Shown piece by piece: positions 1 to 8,372 of a stretch of DNA of 18,937 nt; position 1 is the first letter of the stretch, and the number at the start of each line of letters is the position of its first letter. The notes beneath the pieces are model-generated. The model saw nothing but the letters and a program-made list of their open reading frames with translations. It had not been told where the DNA came from and made no database searches. The stretch comes from Spirochaetia bacterium (GTDB taxonomy: Bacteria > Spirochaetota > Spirochaetia > JABMQR01). The DNA lies in contig JADHUD010000016.1 of assembly GCA_016784705.1 (NCBI GenBank), positions 1-18,937 on the forward strand, written 5' to 3'. The position numbers and the translations under genes are program-made.

Positions 1-1
1 T

Positions 2-1678
2 ATCGATTATATATACCTTGAATATGACTATACAATTGCAGGAAAAGAACAATATGTATTGCTGGTTGAAAAGAATGGAATCATTATTAAAGCTTCACAT
101 ACTAGTGGCTTGTATTATGGTATAGTAACGTTATGTCAACTTGTAACATTCTATTCAACTCAAATAGAGTGTGTTATTATCGAAGATGCTCCTTATTACA
201 AAGACAGAGCCTATCTACTAGATATTACTAGAGGTCGAATCCCAAAACTTGCTACCATTAAGCAACTAATCGATAGAGTGTCGTATTATAAAATAAATCA
301 ACTACAACTATATATTGAACATACTTTTGCATTCAAGCACCAAAGTGAAGTATGGTCTAAAACCGACCCAATTACAGCTGAAGAAATTCTTGAGATAGAC
401 CAGTATTGTACTGTGAAAGGTGTTGAATTAGTACCCTGTATTTCAACTTTTGGACACCTATATGACACGCTCTCTTCAAACTCATTCAAACATTTGAGTG
501 AAATAGATGTTATTGATACTGCTCCCTTCACTTGGTATGAAAGAATGAAGGGGCATATTGTAAATGTCTCAGATCCAAGAAGCTTTGAATTTGTCAAAAC
601 CATGCTTGAAGAATTTATACCACTTTTTTCATCAGATAAAATAAACATCTGTTGTGATGAAACTTTTGATCTAGGAAAAGGAAAAAGTAAAAGTCCAAAA
701 GGAGAAGACAATTACATTGAACTTTATATGGGATTTGTTACTAAGTTGGTGGACTATCTGGAAATTAAAGAGAAAAAGGTAATGATTTGGGGAGATATCA
801 TCTTAAACCATCCTATGTGCATACCAACAATTCCCCGAAATATCACATGCTTAAACTGGTATTATTATTATAATGCAGATGAGAAAAATGTAAAAATATT
901 GGCTGATAATAATATAAAGCAATATATTTGCCCAAGTGTATCTGGATTTAGTCGTATGGTAAATGAGATGGATATGAGTTTCACAAATATCCAAGAAATG
1001 ATTAAGTTGGGATGTAAATATGGTATAAAAGGTTTTTTGAATACAGATTGGGGTGATTCAGGGCACATCAACCACCTTTCTGGATCTATTCCTGGGATTA
1101 TATACGGAGGAGCTCTATCTTGGAACCCTGATGATGCTCGATCCTTTGAAGAAATAGATCAAGCCATTTCTTTAGTAGAATATGGCGACAATAAGAATAT
1201 ATTGATCTCATATATAAGGGAATTATCACATCAAGATAGCATAATATTCAATAACTTTGCATTTTTCAGGGATTATAAAGTACATCATCTTGAAGAAGGT
1301 TTTTACGAAAAATTCAAAAAAGAACTTTTAAATACTGACGAAAACAGTCTTATTCAGGCAATTACAAATTCAGATAAAATCGAAAAAAGCATTGTAAAAC
1401 ACTCAATACATATCAACAAGACTAAGCAACAGGATATGAAAGAATTTTACCTTTCTGCCCGTGGAGTTAATTTGATGCAGACGCTAGCTCTGATTCTAAA
1501 GAAACATGAGTATGGGCAGGATATTCAACTTTTTTGTACTCCAAATGTTCTAGCTGAAAAACTTGAATACTGGTTATATGATTATTGTGACGTCTGGCGA
1601 GCTGTAAATAAAGAAGGCGAATTGTTTCGTATTAAAGAGTTCATTTTTGATATCTGTAATATTCTCAGAGGGTATTAA
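2..1678 (+). CDS. GH20-type beta-N-acetylhexosaminidase (5' end cut by window edge)
   Basis: Probable glycoside hydrolase family 20 enzyme releasing terminal hexosamine (GlcNAc/GalNAc-type) residues from glycans. The frame is open to base 2, and the residues before the TTG at 59 (EQYVLLVEKNG) read like the N-terminal GH20b domain, so the gene starts outside the window and TTG 59 is not the start. The zincin-like N-terminal domain ends in ASHTSGLYYGIVTL. The TIM barrel then begins at DITRGRIPKL, with QLQLYIEHTFAF and a VPCISTFGHL strand. The catalytic Asp-Glu pair is CDE at 653-661. No signal peptide can be judged because the N-terminus is missing. It precedes a CUT1 sugar importer and a second glycosidase-like gene, suggesting intracellular processing of an imported amino-sugar oligosaccharide. 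The family call is fairly firm; the substrate is inferred. Confidence 0.82.
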   Translation: MDYIYLEYDYTIAGKEQYVLLVEKNGIIIKASHTSGLYYGIVTLCQLVTFYSTQIECVIIEDAPYYKDRAYLLDITRGRIPKLATIKQLIDRVSYYKINQLQLYIEHTFAFKHQSEVWSKTDPITAEEILEIDQYCTVKGVELVPCISTFGHLYDTLSSNSFKHLSEIDVIDTAPFTWYERMKGHIVNVSDPRSFEFVKTMLEEFIPLFSSDKINICCDETFDLGKGKSKSPKGEDNYIELYMGFVTKLVDYLEIKEKKVMIWGDIILNHPMCIPTIPRNITCLNWYYYYNADEKNVKILADNNIKQYICPSVSGFSRMVNEMDMSFTNIQEMIKLGCKYGIKGFLNTDWGDSGHINHLSGSIPGIIYGGALSWNPDDARSFEEIDQAISLVEYGDNKNILISYIRELSHQDSIIFNNFAFFRDYKVHHLEEGFYEKFKKELLNTDENSLIQAITNSDKIEKSIVKHSIHINKTKQQDMKEFYLSARGVNLMQTLALILKKHEYGQDIQLFCTPNVLAEKLEYWLYDYCDVWRAVNKEGELFRIKEFIFDICNILRGY

Positions 1679-1855
1679 TGGTTATCTCTACCTTCCTACA
1701 TTCATGTGTATAGGATTTTCAATGAAGATTCAGAACCTATGATGATTGAAATCAGAAATTTAGAGTATTCCGTTTTTTAAGACTAAGCATTCTATTATAA
1801 ATTCTTTGCACAAGTATGGTATCAAAACAGGTGTGCTTTGAAAAATAAAAAATAC

Positions 1856-1862
1856 GAAAGGA
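1856..1862 (+). promoter_or_regulatory. Ribosome binding site fixing the sugar-binding protein start
   Basis: AAAGGAG lies 8 nt before ATG 1871. This supports 1871 over the in-frame TTG at 1838, which would put eleven charged residues before the signal peptide. Confidence 0.7.
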
Positions 1863-1870
1863 GAAAGAGT

Positions 1871-3154
1871 ATGAGAAAAAGTGTTATGATTCTGATTCTA
1901 ATTGGAATTACAGCAATGGGACTATGGGCAAAAGGGAATGTCGAAACAGCAAGCCCAATGGGTGATGAAAAGATATCCCTAGAATACGCTTATATGGTGG
2001 AATCCGGTGATACCGTTGAGCTATATAAAAGTATGCTACAAGAATATCAAAAGGAAACCCCAAACATAGAAGTTAAATTTATTCCAATAGTTGACGATTA
2101 TGCAAAGAAACTGCTTCTAATGGTAGCTTCAAAAACAGCTCCTGATATTGCCTGGATTGGAGAAGATATGATTCGACAATATGCTTCCCAAAATGCCTTG
2201 GTTGCATTGGATCCATATGATGGCGAGTTTTTTAATAGCTCCGATTATGTACAAGGAAATTTAGAGGGTTATACATATGATGATACTTTATATGCATTAC
2301 CCTTTGACAGTGCAACCGGTCTGTTATTCATTAATAATGATATTTTTGATAAAGCAGGTGTGGAAATACCTTCAGACCATATCACATTGTCGCAACTTAA
2401 AGAGATTGCTAAAGCAACGACAATAAAAGAAAACAATGTAACTGTCCAATATGGCTTCGTCACCGGAACCTACATGGGGTACCTTCACCCATTCTTTAGG
2501 ATGGCTAACGGTACGTTCATAGATGCCAACGGAAATACAACTTTTAATACAGAACCGGTAAAGGAAATCTTTCAATATTTTTATAATCTTATTCATGAAG
2601 ATAATAGTATGCCTGAATATGGTAGCCAAGCGGTTCCGTTTGTTGAGATTTTTAAATCTGGTAAAGCAGCTATGATGTTCAATGGCTCTTGGGCTGTTGG
2701 AGAGGTTATGTCACAGGAGGATTTTAATTGTACAATCATAAAACTCCCACAATATAAGACAATAGCTACACCAGCTTGGACAGGTGGTACTGCGGTATTA
2801 TCTAGTACAAAAAATCGTGAAGCAGCAATCAAATTCTTATCTTGGTTTAGTGGAGAGGAAGGGCAGAAAATTAAATTTAGTGGTAAATTTGCAGCTAGTC
2901 CAACAATTAAGACTCTGCTTGATACAGAATTGGCATATAACGGGTATAAAAATCCTAAAGCGCCAATGAATGATTTCACCAATCTTGTAGATTCTCTTAA
3001 CTATGCTTATGCTCTACCCTCACTCATATTTGGAAACAATCAAATAATGGATACAATAGAGAAAGAAGCAGAAAAATACTTCCTTCAGACAATATCTCTT
3101 GACGAACTAGTCACCCAGCTTGATAAAAAAGTCACAAAATTATTAAACGAATAA
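1871..3154 (+). CDS. Extracellular sugar-binding protein of a CUT1 ABC importer
   Basis: Periplasmic solute-binding protein (SBP family 1) delivering a carbohydrate to the two permeases encoded just downstream. From ATG 1871 it has 427 residues, usual for the family. The N-terminus is a classical signal peptide (MRKSVMILILIGITAMG, ending near LWAKG) with no lipobox cysteine, so a soluble periplasmic protein is expected. Family features include KTAPDIAWIGEDMIRQYAS, the AALMFNGSWA-like stretch KAAMMFNGSW, and a C-terminal AAIKFLSWFSGEEGQ. A 10-bp hairpin separates it from the permease genes, typical for loci where the binding protein is made in excess. The substrate is not readable from the sequence. 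Given the GH20 and six-hairpin neighbours, an amino-sugar-containing or other oligosaccharide is plausible. Confidence 0.9.
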   Translation: MRKSVMILILIGITAMGLWAKGNVETASPMGDEKISLEYAYMVESGDTVELYKSMLQEYQKETPNIEVKFIPIVDDYAKKLLLMVASKTAPDIAWIGEDMIRQYASQNALVALDPYDGEFFNSSDYVQGNLEGYTYDDTLYALPFDSATGLLFINNDIFDKAGVEIPSDHITLSQLKEIAKATTIKENNVTVQYGFVTGTYMGYLHPFFRMANGTFIDANGNTTFNTEPVKEIFQYFYNLIHEDNSMPEYGSQAVPFVEIFKSGKAAMMFNGSWAVGEVMSQEDFNCTIIKLPQYKTIATPAWTGGTAVLSSTKNREAAIKFLSWFSGEEGQKIKFSGKFAASPTIKTLLDTELAYNGYKNPKAPMNDFTNLVDSLNYAYALPSLIFGNNQIMDTIEKEAEKYFLQTISLDELVTQLDKKVTKLLNE

Positions 3155-3174
3155 GTAAAAGAAAAAAACATTTG

Positions 3175-3201
3175 ACCACCGAAGGATTTTTCTTCGGTGG
3201 T
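3175..3201 (+). terminator. Intercistronic hairpin between binding protein and permease genes
   Basis: A perfect 10-bp stem (ACCACCGAAG 3175-3184 with CTTCGGTGGT 3192-3201) encloses a 7-nt loop and is followed by ATTTATTG, a poor T-tract. It is probably a leaky terminator or an mRNA 3'-end stabiliser that lets the binding protein be expressed above the permeases. The in-frame GTG at 3197 falls inside this stem, which argues against its use as the permease start. Confidence 0.7.
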
Positions 3202-3223
3202 ATTTATTGCGGGAGATTCAAAA

Positions 3224-4099
3224 TTGAAAAATCAGCAGCGAATCGGATATCTTTTTATTTCGCCATGGATACTTGGAATGTTATTATTTACAATATATCC
3301 AACAGTATTCTCTCTGTATATAAGTTTTACTGAATGGCCAATTCTGATAGAGCCGAAATTTATTTTTTTCAAGAATTATCTGGAAATATTTCAAGATGAA
3401 TTTTTTTTCAACTCATTATGGGTTACTACGAAATTTGCTATCTACACTACATTCCCTACCCTAATGATAAGTCTTTTTATTGCAATTTTATTGAACACGA
3501 AAATACAATTCCGTGGAGTCCTCCGAACAATTTACTACTTACCAGCAGTGCTACCTACCATTGCTGTTGCTTTGGTTTGGGCTTTTATATTTAATAAGGA
3601 TTATGGCCTAATAAATGGGTTTTTACGGACATTTGGCATCACTGGCCCGGGATGGTTAGCTGATCCAAAAGTAGCTTTGCTTTCTATTTCAATAATGAGT
3701 ATTTGGACTTTATGCAGTACAAATATTATTTTGTACCTTGCAGGATTACAGGGTGTACCAAAAGTATACTATGAAGTAAGTACTCTTGATGGAGCAAATG
3801 TTGTTCAACAGTTTTTCTCTATTACCATTCCTTTGATCAGTCCTATAATATTTTACACCCTAGTCATGAGTCTGATCACAACATTCCAAGTGTTTACTTC
3901 TGCAATGATGCTAACACATGGAGGGCCAATTGATTCTACCCGGTTTTATGTTCTCTATCTTTATGATACTGCCTTTAGCTATTATAAAATGGGATATGCT
4001 AGTGCTTTAGCGTGGATTCTTTTCATTATCATACTAACATTAAATTATACAATATTTAAAACATCCAAAATATGGGTGTTTTATGAGGGGGATGCATGA
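3224..4099 (+). CDS. MalF-type sugar ABC permease (CUT1)
   Basis: Inner-membrane permease subunit of the carbohydrate importer, about 291 residues with six hydrophobic spans. The first is GYLFISPWILGMLLFTIYPT. The cytoplasmic EAA loop that contacts the ATPase is present as YYEVSTLDGANVVQQFFSITIPL. I chose TTG 3224 because GGGAG (3211-3215) sits 8 nt upstream. The alternative GTG 3197 lies in the hairpin stem and has no visible ribosome site. The gene ends in an ATGA overlap with the next permease, so the two are translationally coupled. AT-rich codons match the rest of the left cluster. Confidence 0.88.
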   Translation: MKNQQRIGYLFISPWILGMLLFTIYPTVFSLYISFTEWPILIEPKFIFFKNYLEIFQDEFFFNSLWVTTKFAIYTTFPTLMISLFIAILLNTKIQFRGVLRTIYYLPAVLPTIAVALVWAFIFNKDYGLINGFLRTFGITGPGWLADPKVALLSISIMSIWTLCSTNIILYLAGLQGVPKVYYEVSTLDGANVVQQFFSITIPLISPIIFYTLVMSLITTFQVFTSAMMLTHGGPIDSTRFYVLYLYDTAFSYYKMGYASALAWILFIIILTLNYTIFKTSKIWVFYEGDA

Positions 4100-4947
4100 T
4101 ATTCGTGAGCGCAAAAATTAAACACAGACTATCCTACTTGTTAATCTACATTTTATTATTGGCAGGTACAATACTCATAATTCTTCCCCTTCTTTGGCAG
4201 GTAACAATTTCATTGAAATCATCAAATACGATTTTTGAATTACAACCAAGTTTCATTCCAAAAGAGTTTAAAATTTCAAATTATTCAGAAGCTTTTAAGG
4301 GAATGCAATTTCTGCGCTTTTTTAAGAATACAGTATATATTTCAATTCTGACATTAATTGGTACACTTTTTTCCTGTTCATTGGTTGCTTTCGGTTTTAG
4401 TCGTACTAAATTTAAAGGACAAAACTTTTTATTTTTTATACTACTGTCAACATTAATGCTACCTTCTCAAGTTACTCTTATCCCTATGTATATCACGTAT
4501 GCTAAATTAGGACTTATAAATTCATACTTTCCACTTATAGCTCCTCATTTCTTTGGAGATGCTTTCTATATTTTCATGCTTAAACAATTTTTTTCTAGCA
4601 TACCAAAAGAGTTGGATGAATCTGCAACTATTGATGGGTGTAATACATTTCGAATTTATTGGAATATTATTCTTCCCTTGAGTGTACCAGCCCTTTTAAC
4701 AGTAATCTTATTCAAATTTAACTGGGTTTGGAATGATTTTGTAAATCCACTTATATATGTGAATGACCAAAATAAATATACCCTGTCTTTAGGACTTTAT
4801 ATATTTAAGGCTTCTGAAAAATTTGGTCCAAAATGGAATTACCTAATGGCTGCAGCAACAATAATGATGATCCCTGTATTCACGTTATATGCGATATTCC
4901 AAAAACGTTTTATTGAAGGCATTGCTACAACCGGTTTAAAAGGATAA
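4096..4947 (+). CDS. MalG-type sugar ABC permease (CUT1)
   Basis: Second inner-membrane permease of the same importer, 283 residues. ATG 4096 overlaps the upstream stop by 4 nt, and GAGGGGG (4085-4091) provides the ribosome site. The N-terminal span (LLIYILLLAGTILIILPLLW) and the EAA motif (ELDESATIDGCNTFRIYWNIILP) are clear. The C-terminus IEGIATTGLKG closely matches the usual end of MalG-type subunits. No ATPase gene follows; many CUT1 systems borrow a common MsmK/MalK-like ATPase, which must be encoded elsewhere or outside this window. Confidence 0.9.
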   Translation: MIFVSAKIKHRLSYLLIYILLLAGTILIILPLLWQVTISLKSSNTIFELQPSFIPKEFKISNYSEAFKGMQFLRFFKNTVYISILTLIGTLFSCSLVAFGFSRTKFKGQNFLFFILLSTLMLPSQVTLIPMYITYAKLGLINSYFPLIAPHFFGDAFYIFMLKQFFSSIPKELDESATIDGCNTFRIYWNIILPLSVPALLTVILFKFNWVWNDFVNPLIYVNDQNKYTLSLGLYIFKASEKFGPKWNYLMAAATIMMIPVFTLYAIFQKRFIEGIATTGLKG

Positions 4948-4981
4948 CAACGTATTTGATAAATGCCAATATTTCGTTGTT
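4946..4981 (+). other. Weak intercistronic hairpin
   Basis: Inverted arms AACAACG (4946-4952) and CGTTGTT (4975-4981) flank a 22-nt loop that starts just at the MalG stop. There is no following T-run, so it is not a convincing terminator. It could affect mRNA stability between the permease and the glycosidase-like gene. Confidence 0.3.
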
Positions 4982-5017
4982 CGAAAAATAGTAACAAATA
5001 CTGAAGGAAGATACCTT

Positions 5018-6220
5018 ATGAAAAATACATATCTTGAGAGTATAGATAAATGCATCTCTTGGATCAATAAAAACATGCTTACGTTTGATAATGGTTTCTA
5101 TGGGATCTATGAACGAATAAGAATTGATAAACATCTAAGAACAAATTGGTCTCGTCCTGATTGCAATAGTGAATATTTAAGAGTCTTACTTACACATAAA
5201 TGTATGTTTGGATATGAGAACAATGATGATCTCATTAATAATATCATTGAATATCTCCTAAGAGTTCAAGATAACAACCCTTTATCTACCTGGAAAGGAT
5301 CTTATCCATTTTATTTAATCGATGGATACATTAGAGAAAATGCAGTAGATGCCTCACTATATCAAAATGATAATGGAAAGATTTTACTAATTATGAGCCA
5401 ATTATATATGAATCATAAAGATATAAGATTCTTAGAAATAGCGAAAAGTCTCGCAGAGTATTGGGCAAAGACACAACAACCAGATGGAACCTTTGGAGTC
5501 TTGGACGGAAGAAATATGTATGAATGTGGCAAAGGACCCTGTTTTGTACATTGGTTAGTTTCTGGTTATTATTTATTGTATAAGATAACAAAAGATGCTG
5601 CATATCTCACTTGTGCAGAAAAAGGAATGGAATATATTGTATCAACAATTCATGACAGTGGACGTAGTCTAACCTCCTATGAAATCCTCAGGATGGAAGA
5701 TTGGAGACCTGTTTCCTCTGAAACCTCCATTGCATTATATTCATTTTGTATTGCTTATGATGTTACTGGAAAAAATATATATAAGGACTATATCATAAAG
5801 ACAGGAGAATTTGTTCTTGGCCTTCAAGATGAATGCGGAGCTATCATGAATTGTGATGATAGCTGTATTGATGCTTCTTTGCAGAATTCTAAGGATGTAT
5901 GTGATTTTGTTTATACAGAAGGATTTGCTCTTAATGCCCTTATTTTAGCATATACTTGTATTGGTGAAAGGAAATACCTCAATGCAGCTATTAACTTAGC
6001 AAATTTTCTAGTTGAGATTCAATGTACGAATGAATCACCACTATGGGATGGTGCATGGCGAGGTTCTTTCAATATACAGACATGGAAGTGGGACGGACGT
6101 GCTACCCAAAATAACACCATAGATGAAGGTGGAATGTTTTCTGTATATACCGGTTGGAGTTGTACAAATATTATGTATGGATTACAACAACTTATTTCAT
6201 TAACCATAAAGAAAGAATAA
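5018..6220 (+). CDS. Six-hairpin (alpha/alpha barrel) glycosidase-like protein
   Basis: A 400-residue protein I cannot assign to a numbered glycoside hydrolase family. It shows repeated helical hairpin units (for example ILLIMSQLYMNHKDIRFLE, then LEIAKSLAEYWAKTQQPDG) ending in Q-P-D-G/Q-D-E-C-G turns. These are typical of (alpha/alpha)6 barrel enzymes such as GH88/GH105 and relatives. No signal peptide is seen, so it is probably cytoplasmic. Conserved-looking acidic and aromatic spots include NWSRPDCNSEYLR, DASLYQNDNGK and WDGAWRGSF, any of which could line an active site. ATG 5018 follows GAAGGAAG at 5002-5009. It lies 70 bp after the MalG-like gene, so probably in the same operon, and may act on the imported oligosaccharide along with the GH20 enzyme. 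The fold is moderately sure; the activity is unknown. Confidence 0.65.
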   Translation: MKNTYLESIDKCISWINKNMLTFDNGFYGIYERIRIDKHLRTNWSRPDCNSEYLRVLLTHKCMFGYENNDDLINNIIEYLLRVQDNNPLSTWKGSYPFYLIDGYIRENAVDASLYQNDNGKILLIMSQLYMNHKDIRFLEIAKSLAEYWAKTQQPDGTFGVLDGRNMYECGKGPCFVHWLVSGYYLLYKITKDAAYLTCAEKGMEYIVSTIHDSGRSLTSYEILRMEDWRPVSSETSIALYSFCIAYDVTGKNIYKDYIIKTGEFVLGLQDECGAIMNCDDSCIDASLQNSKDVCDFVYTEGFALNALILAYTCIGERKYLNAAINLANFLVEIQCTNESPLWDGAWRGSFNIQTWKWDGRATQNNTIDEGGMFSVYTGWSCTNIMYGLQQLISLTIKKE

Positions 6221-6410
6221 TTCTTAGCAGCCATCCATGATTCTCTAAATACCTCTCGTTTTTCCGCATCGTGCGGAACTCCTGCATGATTGCATCTAGA
6301 TCTTTTCTCAGAAAAGGATTACGTTCTTGAAGATCTTTTAATTTCTTGCGATACTTTTTCACCGTATTCGTTGCAATCTTCTGCTGACGGGCAATTTGTT
6401 TAATTGGTGC
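6221..6410 (-). pseudogene. Transposase helix-turn-helix remnant
   Basis: Reading the minus strand from about 6410 down to 6221 gives an open stretch beginning APIKQIARQQKIATNTVKKY, followed by a basic helix (KKLKDLQERNPFLRKD). This is the N-terminal helix-turn-helix pattern of IS21-like and related transposases or Hin-like recombinases. It has no catalytic region: it runs into the end of the 400-residue gene on the left, and upstream on its own strand the frame meets a TGA after about 20 further codons. It is best read as a fragment left by an insertion sequence. The exact IS family is uncertain. Confidence 0.5.
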
Positions 6411-6549
6411 GTTGTCCGATGAAGTATTTCGTCTTTTTCCTGCCCGTAATCCCGGTGTAAAGGTCTTTGTGGAACATGCAGATCCGGTTATAGTTCAGAT
6501 GCTGAAACATGTAGGTGTTGACAAAAGTGTTTTTGATAAGGTTGACAAA
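6388..6549 (+). pseudogene. Orphan C-terminal coding tail (unknown protein, possibly STAS-like)
   Basis: The plus strand from 6388 to the TAG at 6547-6549 is open and reads like a genuine protein end: LSDEVFRLFPARNPGVKVFV, then EHADPVIVQMLKHVGVDKSV. It has no start codon with a ribosome site, and the frame is closed by TGA at 6385. Its beginning therefore seems to have been lost where it abuts the transposase remnant. The order strand, helix, 'GVDKSVF' vaguely resembles the end of a STAS domain, but I would not assign a function. Alternatively the reading frame is fortuitous. The stretch 6550-6577 holds nothing recognisable. Confidence 0.35.
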
Positions 6550-6577
6550 TAGTTGACAATATCGACAGCCAATAACC

Positions 6578-8359
6578 TCACTCATCTGCAAGAAAGCTGT
6601 CAAACAGTTTCGCAGACTGTACGTCTACCAGACCTTTGTCTGTAAGCTTCAGGTCTGGACTGACCGGGAGCGTAATCGTTGCCATCGTCATGATCGGGTT
6701 CTGATGGGCGATCCCCAATACGCGTAAAGCAGACTGCACGCTTTCAACATCTTTGGCCAGAGCGGAAATCGGTTTTTCGGAAAGAATTCCCGCAATCGGA
6801 AGATGAACCGCAGCGATAATCTCTCCTCCTGAAGCAACGCAAATTCCGCCTTTATGGGCGTTAACCCAGGCAAAAGCACACTCCATATCTGATGTGTTAT
6901 CGCCAACTATCAGGATATTGTGGTGGTCATGGGCATAGGTTGAACACAAGGCTCCCTTTGAGAGAACATCGCCCTCCAGCAGACCCTGTGAAAAGCCGCT
7001 GCTCCCTGTGTACCGTTCAATAACGACGGCGAGATTCAACTTCGGCTCCTGATAACGACGATCGAGGCTGTTCCATAGTATCTCACGGCCAACCGTTCCC
7101 AGCGTACGGATAACAGCTTCCGTATACGTATTCTCACTGTTTTTCCGGATTACCCGGACCTTCACATGTTCAGAGGAAGGATTGTCATAGGGAATGTGCA
7201 GCGACAAGACCGTTTCAATAGAGAAACCGGCATTCAGATTGATGCTTGAGTAAAAATGCAGGGGGAAAGATGGTTCTTTGCACTTATCAGGTGGTTCCGC
7301 TGCTTCGAATCGCCTGCCGGATTTAAAGACGGCCTTTATGGCGAAATCGGAAGATTTGTCCTGCAGAAGCACCATATCGGCCAGTTTGCCCGGGGCCAGC
7401 AGTCCCCGATCCCGTAAGCCCATTCTGGCAGCTGGCGCATAACTTGAAGCCAGTATGACATTTTCCAACGATAGCCCCTCTTTCATAGCCAATCGGATAA
7501 TGTAGTCAACATGCCCCTTCGTTGCAAGTAAATCTGGCGGAACGTCATCGGTAATAAAACAGTACCGCCCGGAAAAATCATGCGTCTCAAGATACTCGAT
7601 AATATCCTTACTTATTGATTTTTCCTGCAGTTCGACAAACATACCGTTAGCTAAACGGGCTTTCATGCCCTCAAGGTCCTGCAGGCAATGGTCAGAGTCA
7701 ATGCCCAGATAGAGCAGTTTTGCCAATTCCAGTCCCCGTACAGTCGGACAGTGGCCTTCGATCGCAGCAAGGGGCAAGTTGTTCTGCATATATTGAATAA
7801 GGTTGAAACTCTTTGACTCCAGGTTCCCGGCAATAAGCCGGTCAAAATTTGCAGTCAGTTCGCTGAAGTTCATGACTTCGCCAAGGCAGATGATTTTTTT
7901 AAAGCGGCGAAAAAGTTCCTTAGCTTCCGCAACATCAATAGAGCCTCCGGTAGTCTCCATCCTGCTGTGAGTCGAAGGAACTGAGCTTGGGAGTCCGTAG
8001 AAAATATCTGCAGATGTATGCTCCGAAGCGGTAATCATTGCCGCAATTCCTTCCATCCCGAATACATTGGCAATTTCATGCGGTTCGGAAACTATAGTTG
8101 TCACCCCGTGCTGAAGAACTGCATCGGCAAATACCGCAGGGGTGCAAAGAGAACTTTCAATATGGAGATGAATGTCGATAAGACCGGGAATAAGAGGACG
8201 TTCTTCACAATCGAATATCTCATCAGCGGTAATCCCGACGGAACAGGCATCGCCAACAAAAAGTATTTTTCCCCCAAGAACTGCAATATCGGTTATCATC
8301 CAGCACTTCAGAAAAATATTGTAGTGAGAAGCCCTTGTGAATAGTGTATCAGCTTGCAT
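6578..8359 (-). CDS. adeC: Adenine deaminase
   Basis: Amidohydrolase converting adenine to hypoxanthine and ammonia in purine salvage; cytoplasmic, metal-dependent (Mn/Fe in studied members). It has 593 residues from ATG 8359, usual for the family. Diagnostic motifs run in order: metal-binding HLHIESS (about residues 64-70), VSEPHEIANVFG, GEVMNFSELTANFD, EGHCPTVRGLELAK, TDDVPPDLLATKGHVDYIIR, RDRGLLAPGKLADMVLLQD, HDHHNILIVG, and the C-terminal LPVSPDLKLTDKGLVDVQ. ATG 8359 is chosen because GGAGGAG (8362-8368 on the complementary strand) precedes it. The longer in-frame version would overlap the regulator gene. It lies 13 bp after the LacI-family gene, so they form one operon. Some relatives prefer N6-substituted adenines, so the exact substrate may differ. 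Confidence 0.92.
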   Translation of the reverse strand: MQADTLFTRASHYNIFLKCWMITDIAVLGGKILFVGDACSVGITADEIFDCEERPLIPGLIDIHLHIESSLCTPAVFADAVLQHGVTTIVSEPHEIANVFGMEGIAAMITASEHTSADIFYGLPSSVPSTHSRMETTGGSIDVAEAKELFRRFKKIICLGEVMNFSELTANFDRLIAGNLESKSFNLIQYMQNNLPLAAIEGHCPTVRGLELAKLLYLGIDSDHCLQDLEGMKARLANGMFVELQEKSISKDIIEYLETHDFSGRYCFITDDVPPDLLATKGHVDYIIRLAMKEGLSLENVILASSYAPAARMGLRDRGLLAPGKLADMVLLQDKSSDFAIKAVFKSGRRFEAAEPPDKCKEPSFPLHFYSSINLNAGFSIETVLSLHIPYDNPSSEHVKVRVIRKNSENTYTEAVIRTLGTVGREILWNSLDRRYQEPKLNLAVVIERYTGSSGFSQGLLEGDVLSKGALCSTYAHDHHNILIVGDNTSDMECAFAWVNAHKGGICVASGGEIIAAVHLPIAGILSEKPISALAKDVESVQSALRVLGIAHQNPIMTMATITLPVSPDLKLTDKGLVDVQSAKLFDSFLADE

Positions 8360-8372
8360 TGCTCCTCCAGAA

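Noticed and set aside
298..711. Long open frame antisense to the GH20 gene
   Set aside because: It lies entirely inside a well-supported gene, has no ribosome site and reads as low-complexity Ser-rich sequence; a shadow frame.
6510..6565. Three GTTGACA copies near 6518, 6540 and 6551 as promoter or repeat array
   Set aside because: Irregular spacing and no -10 partners; two of them fall within the orphan coding tail.
6400..6603. 67-codon minus-strand frame running from adenine deaminase's end into the scar
   Set aside because: No conserved features or ribosome site, and the plus-strand tail and the other minus frame look more protein-like.
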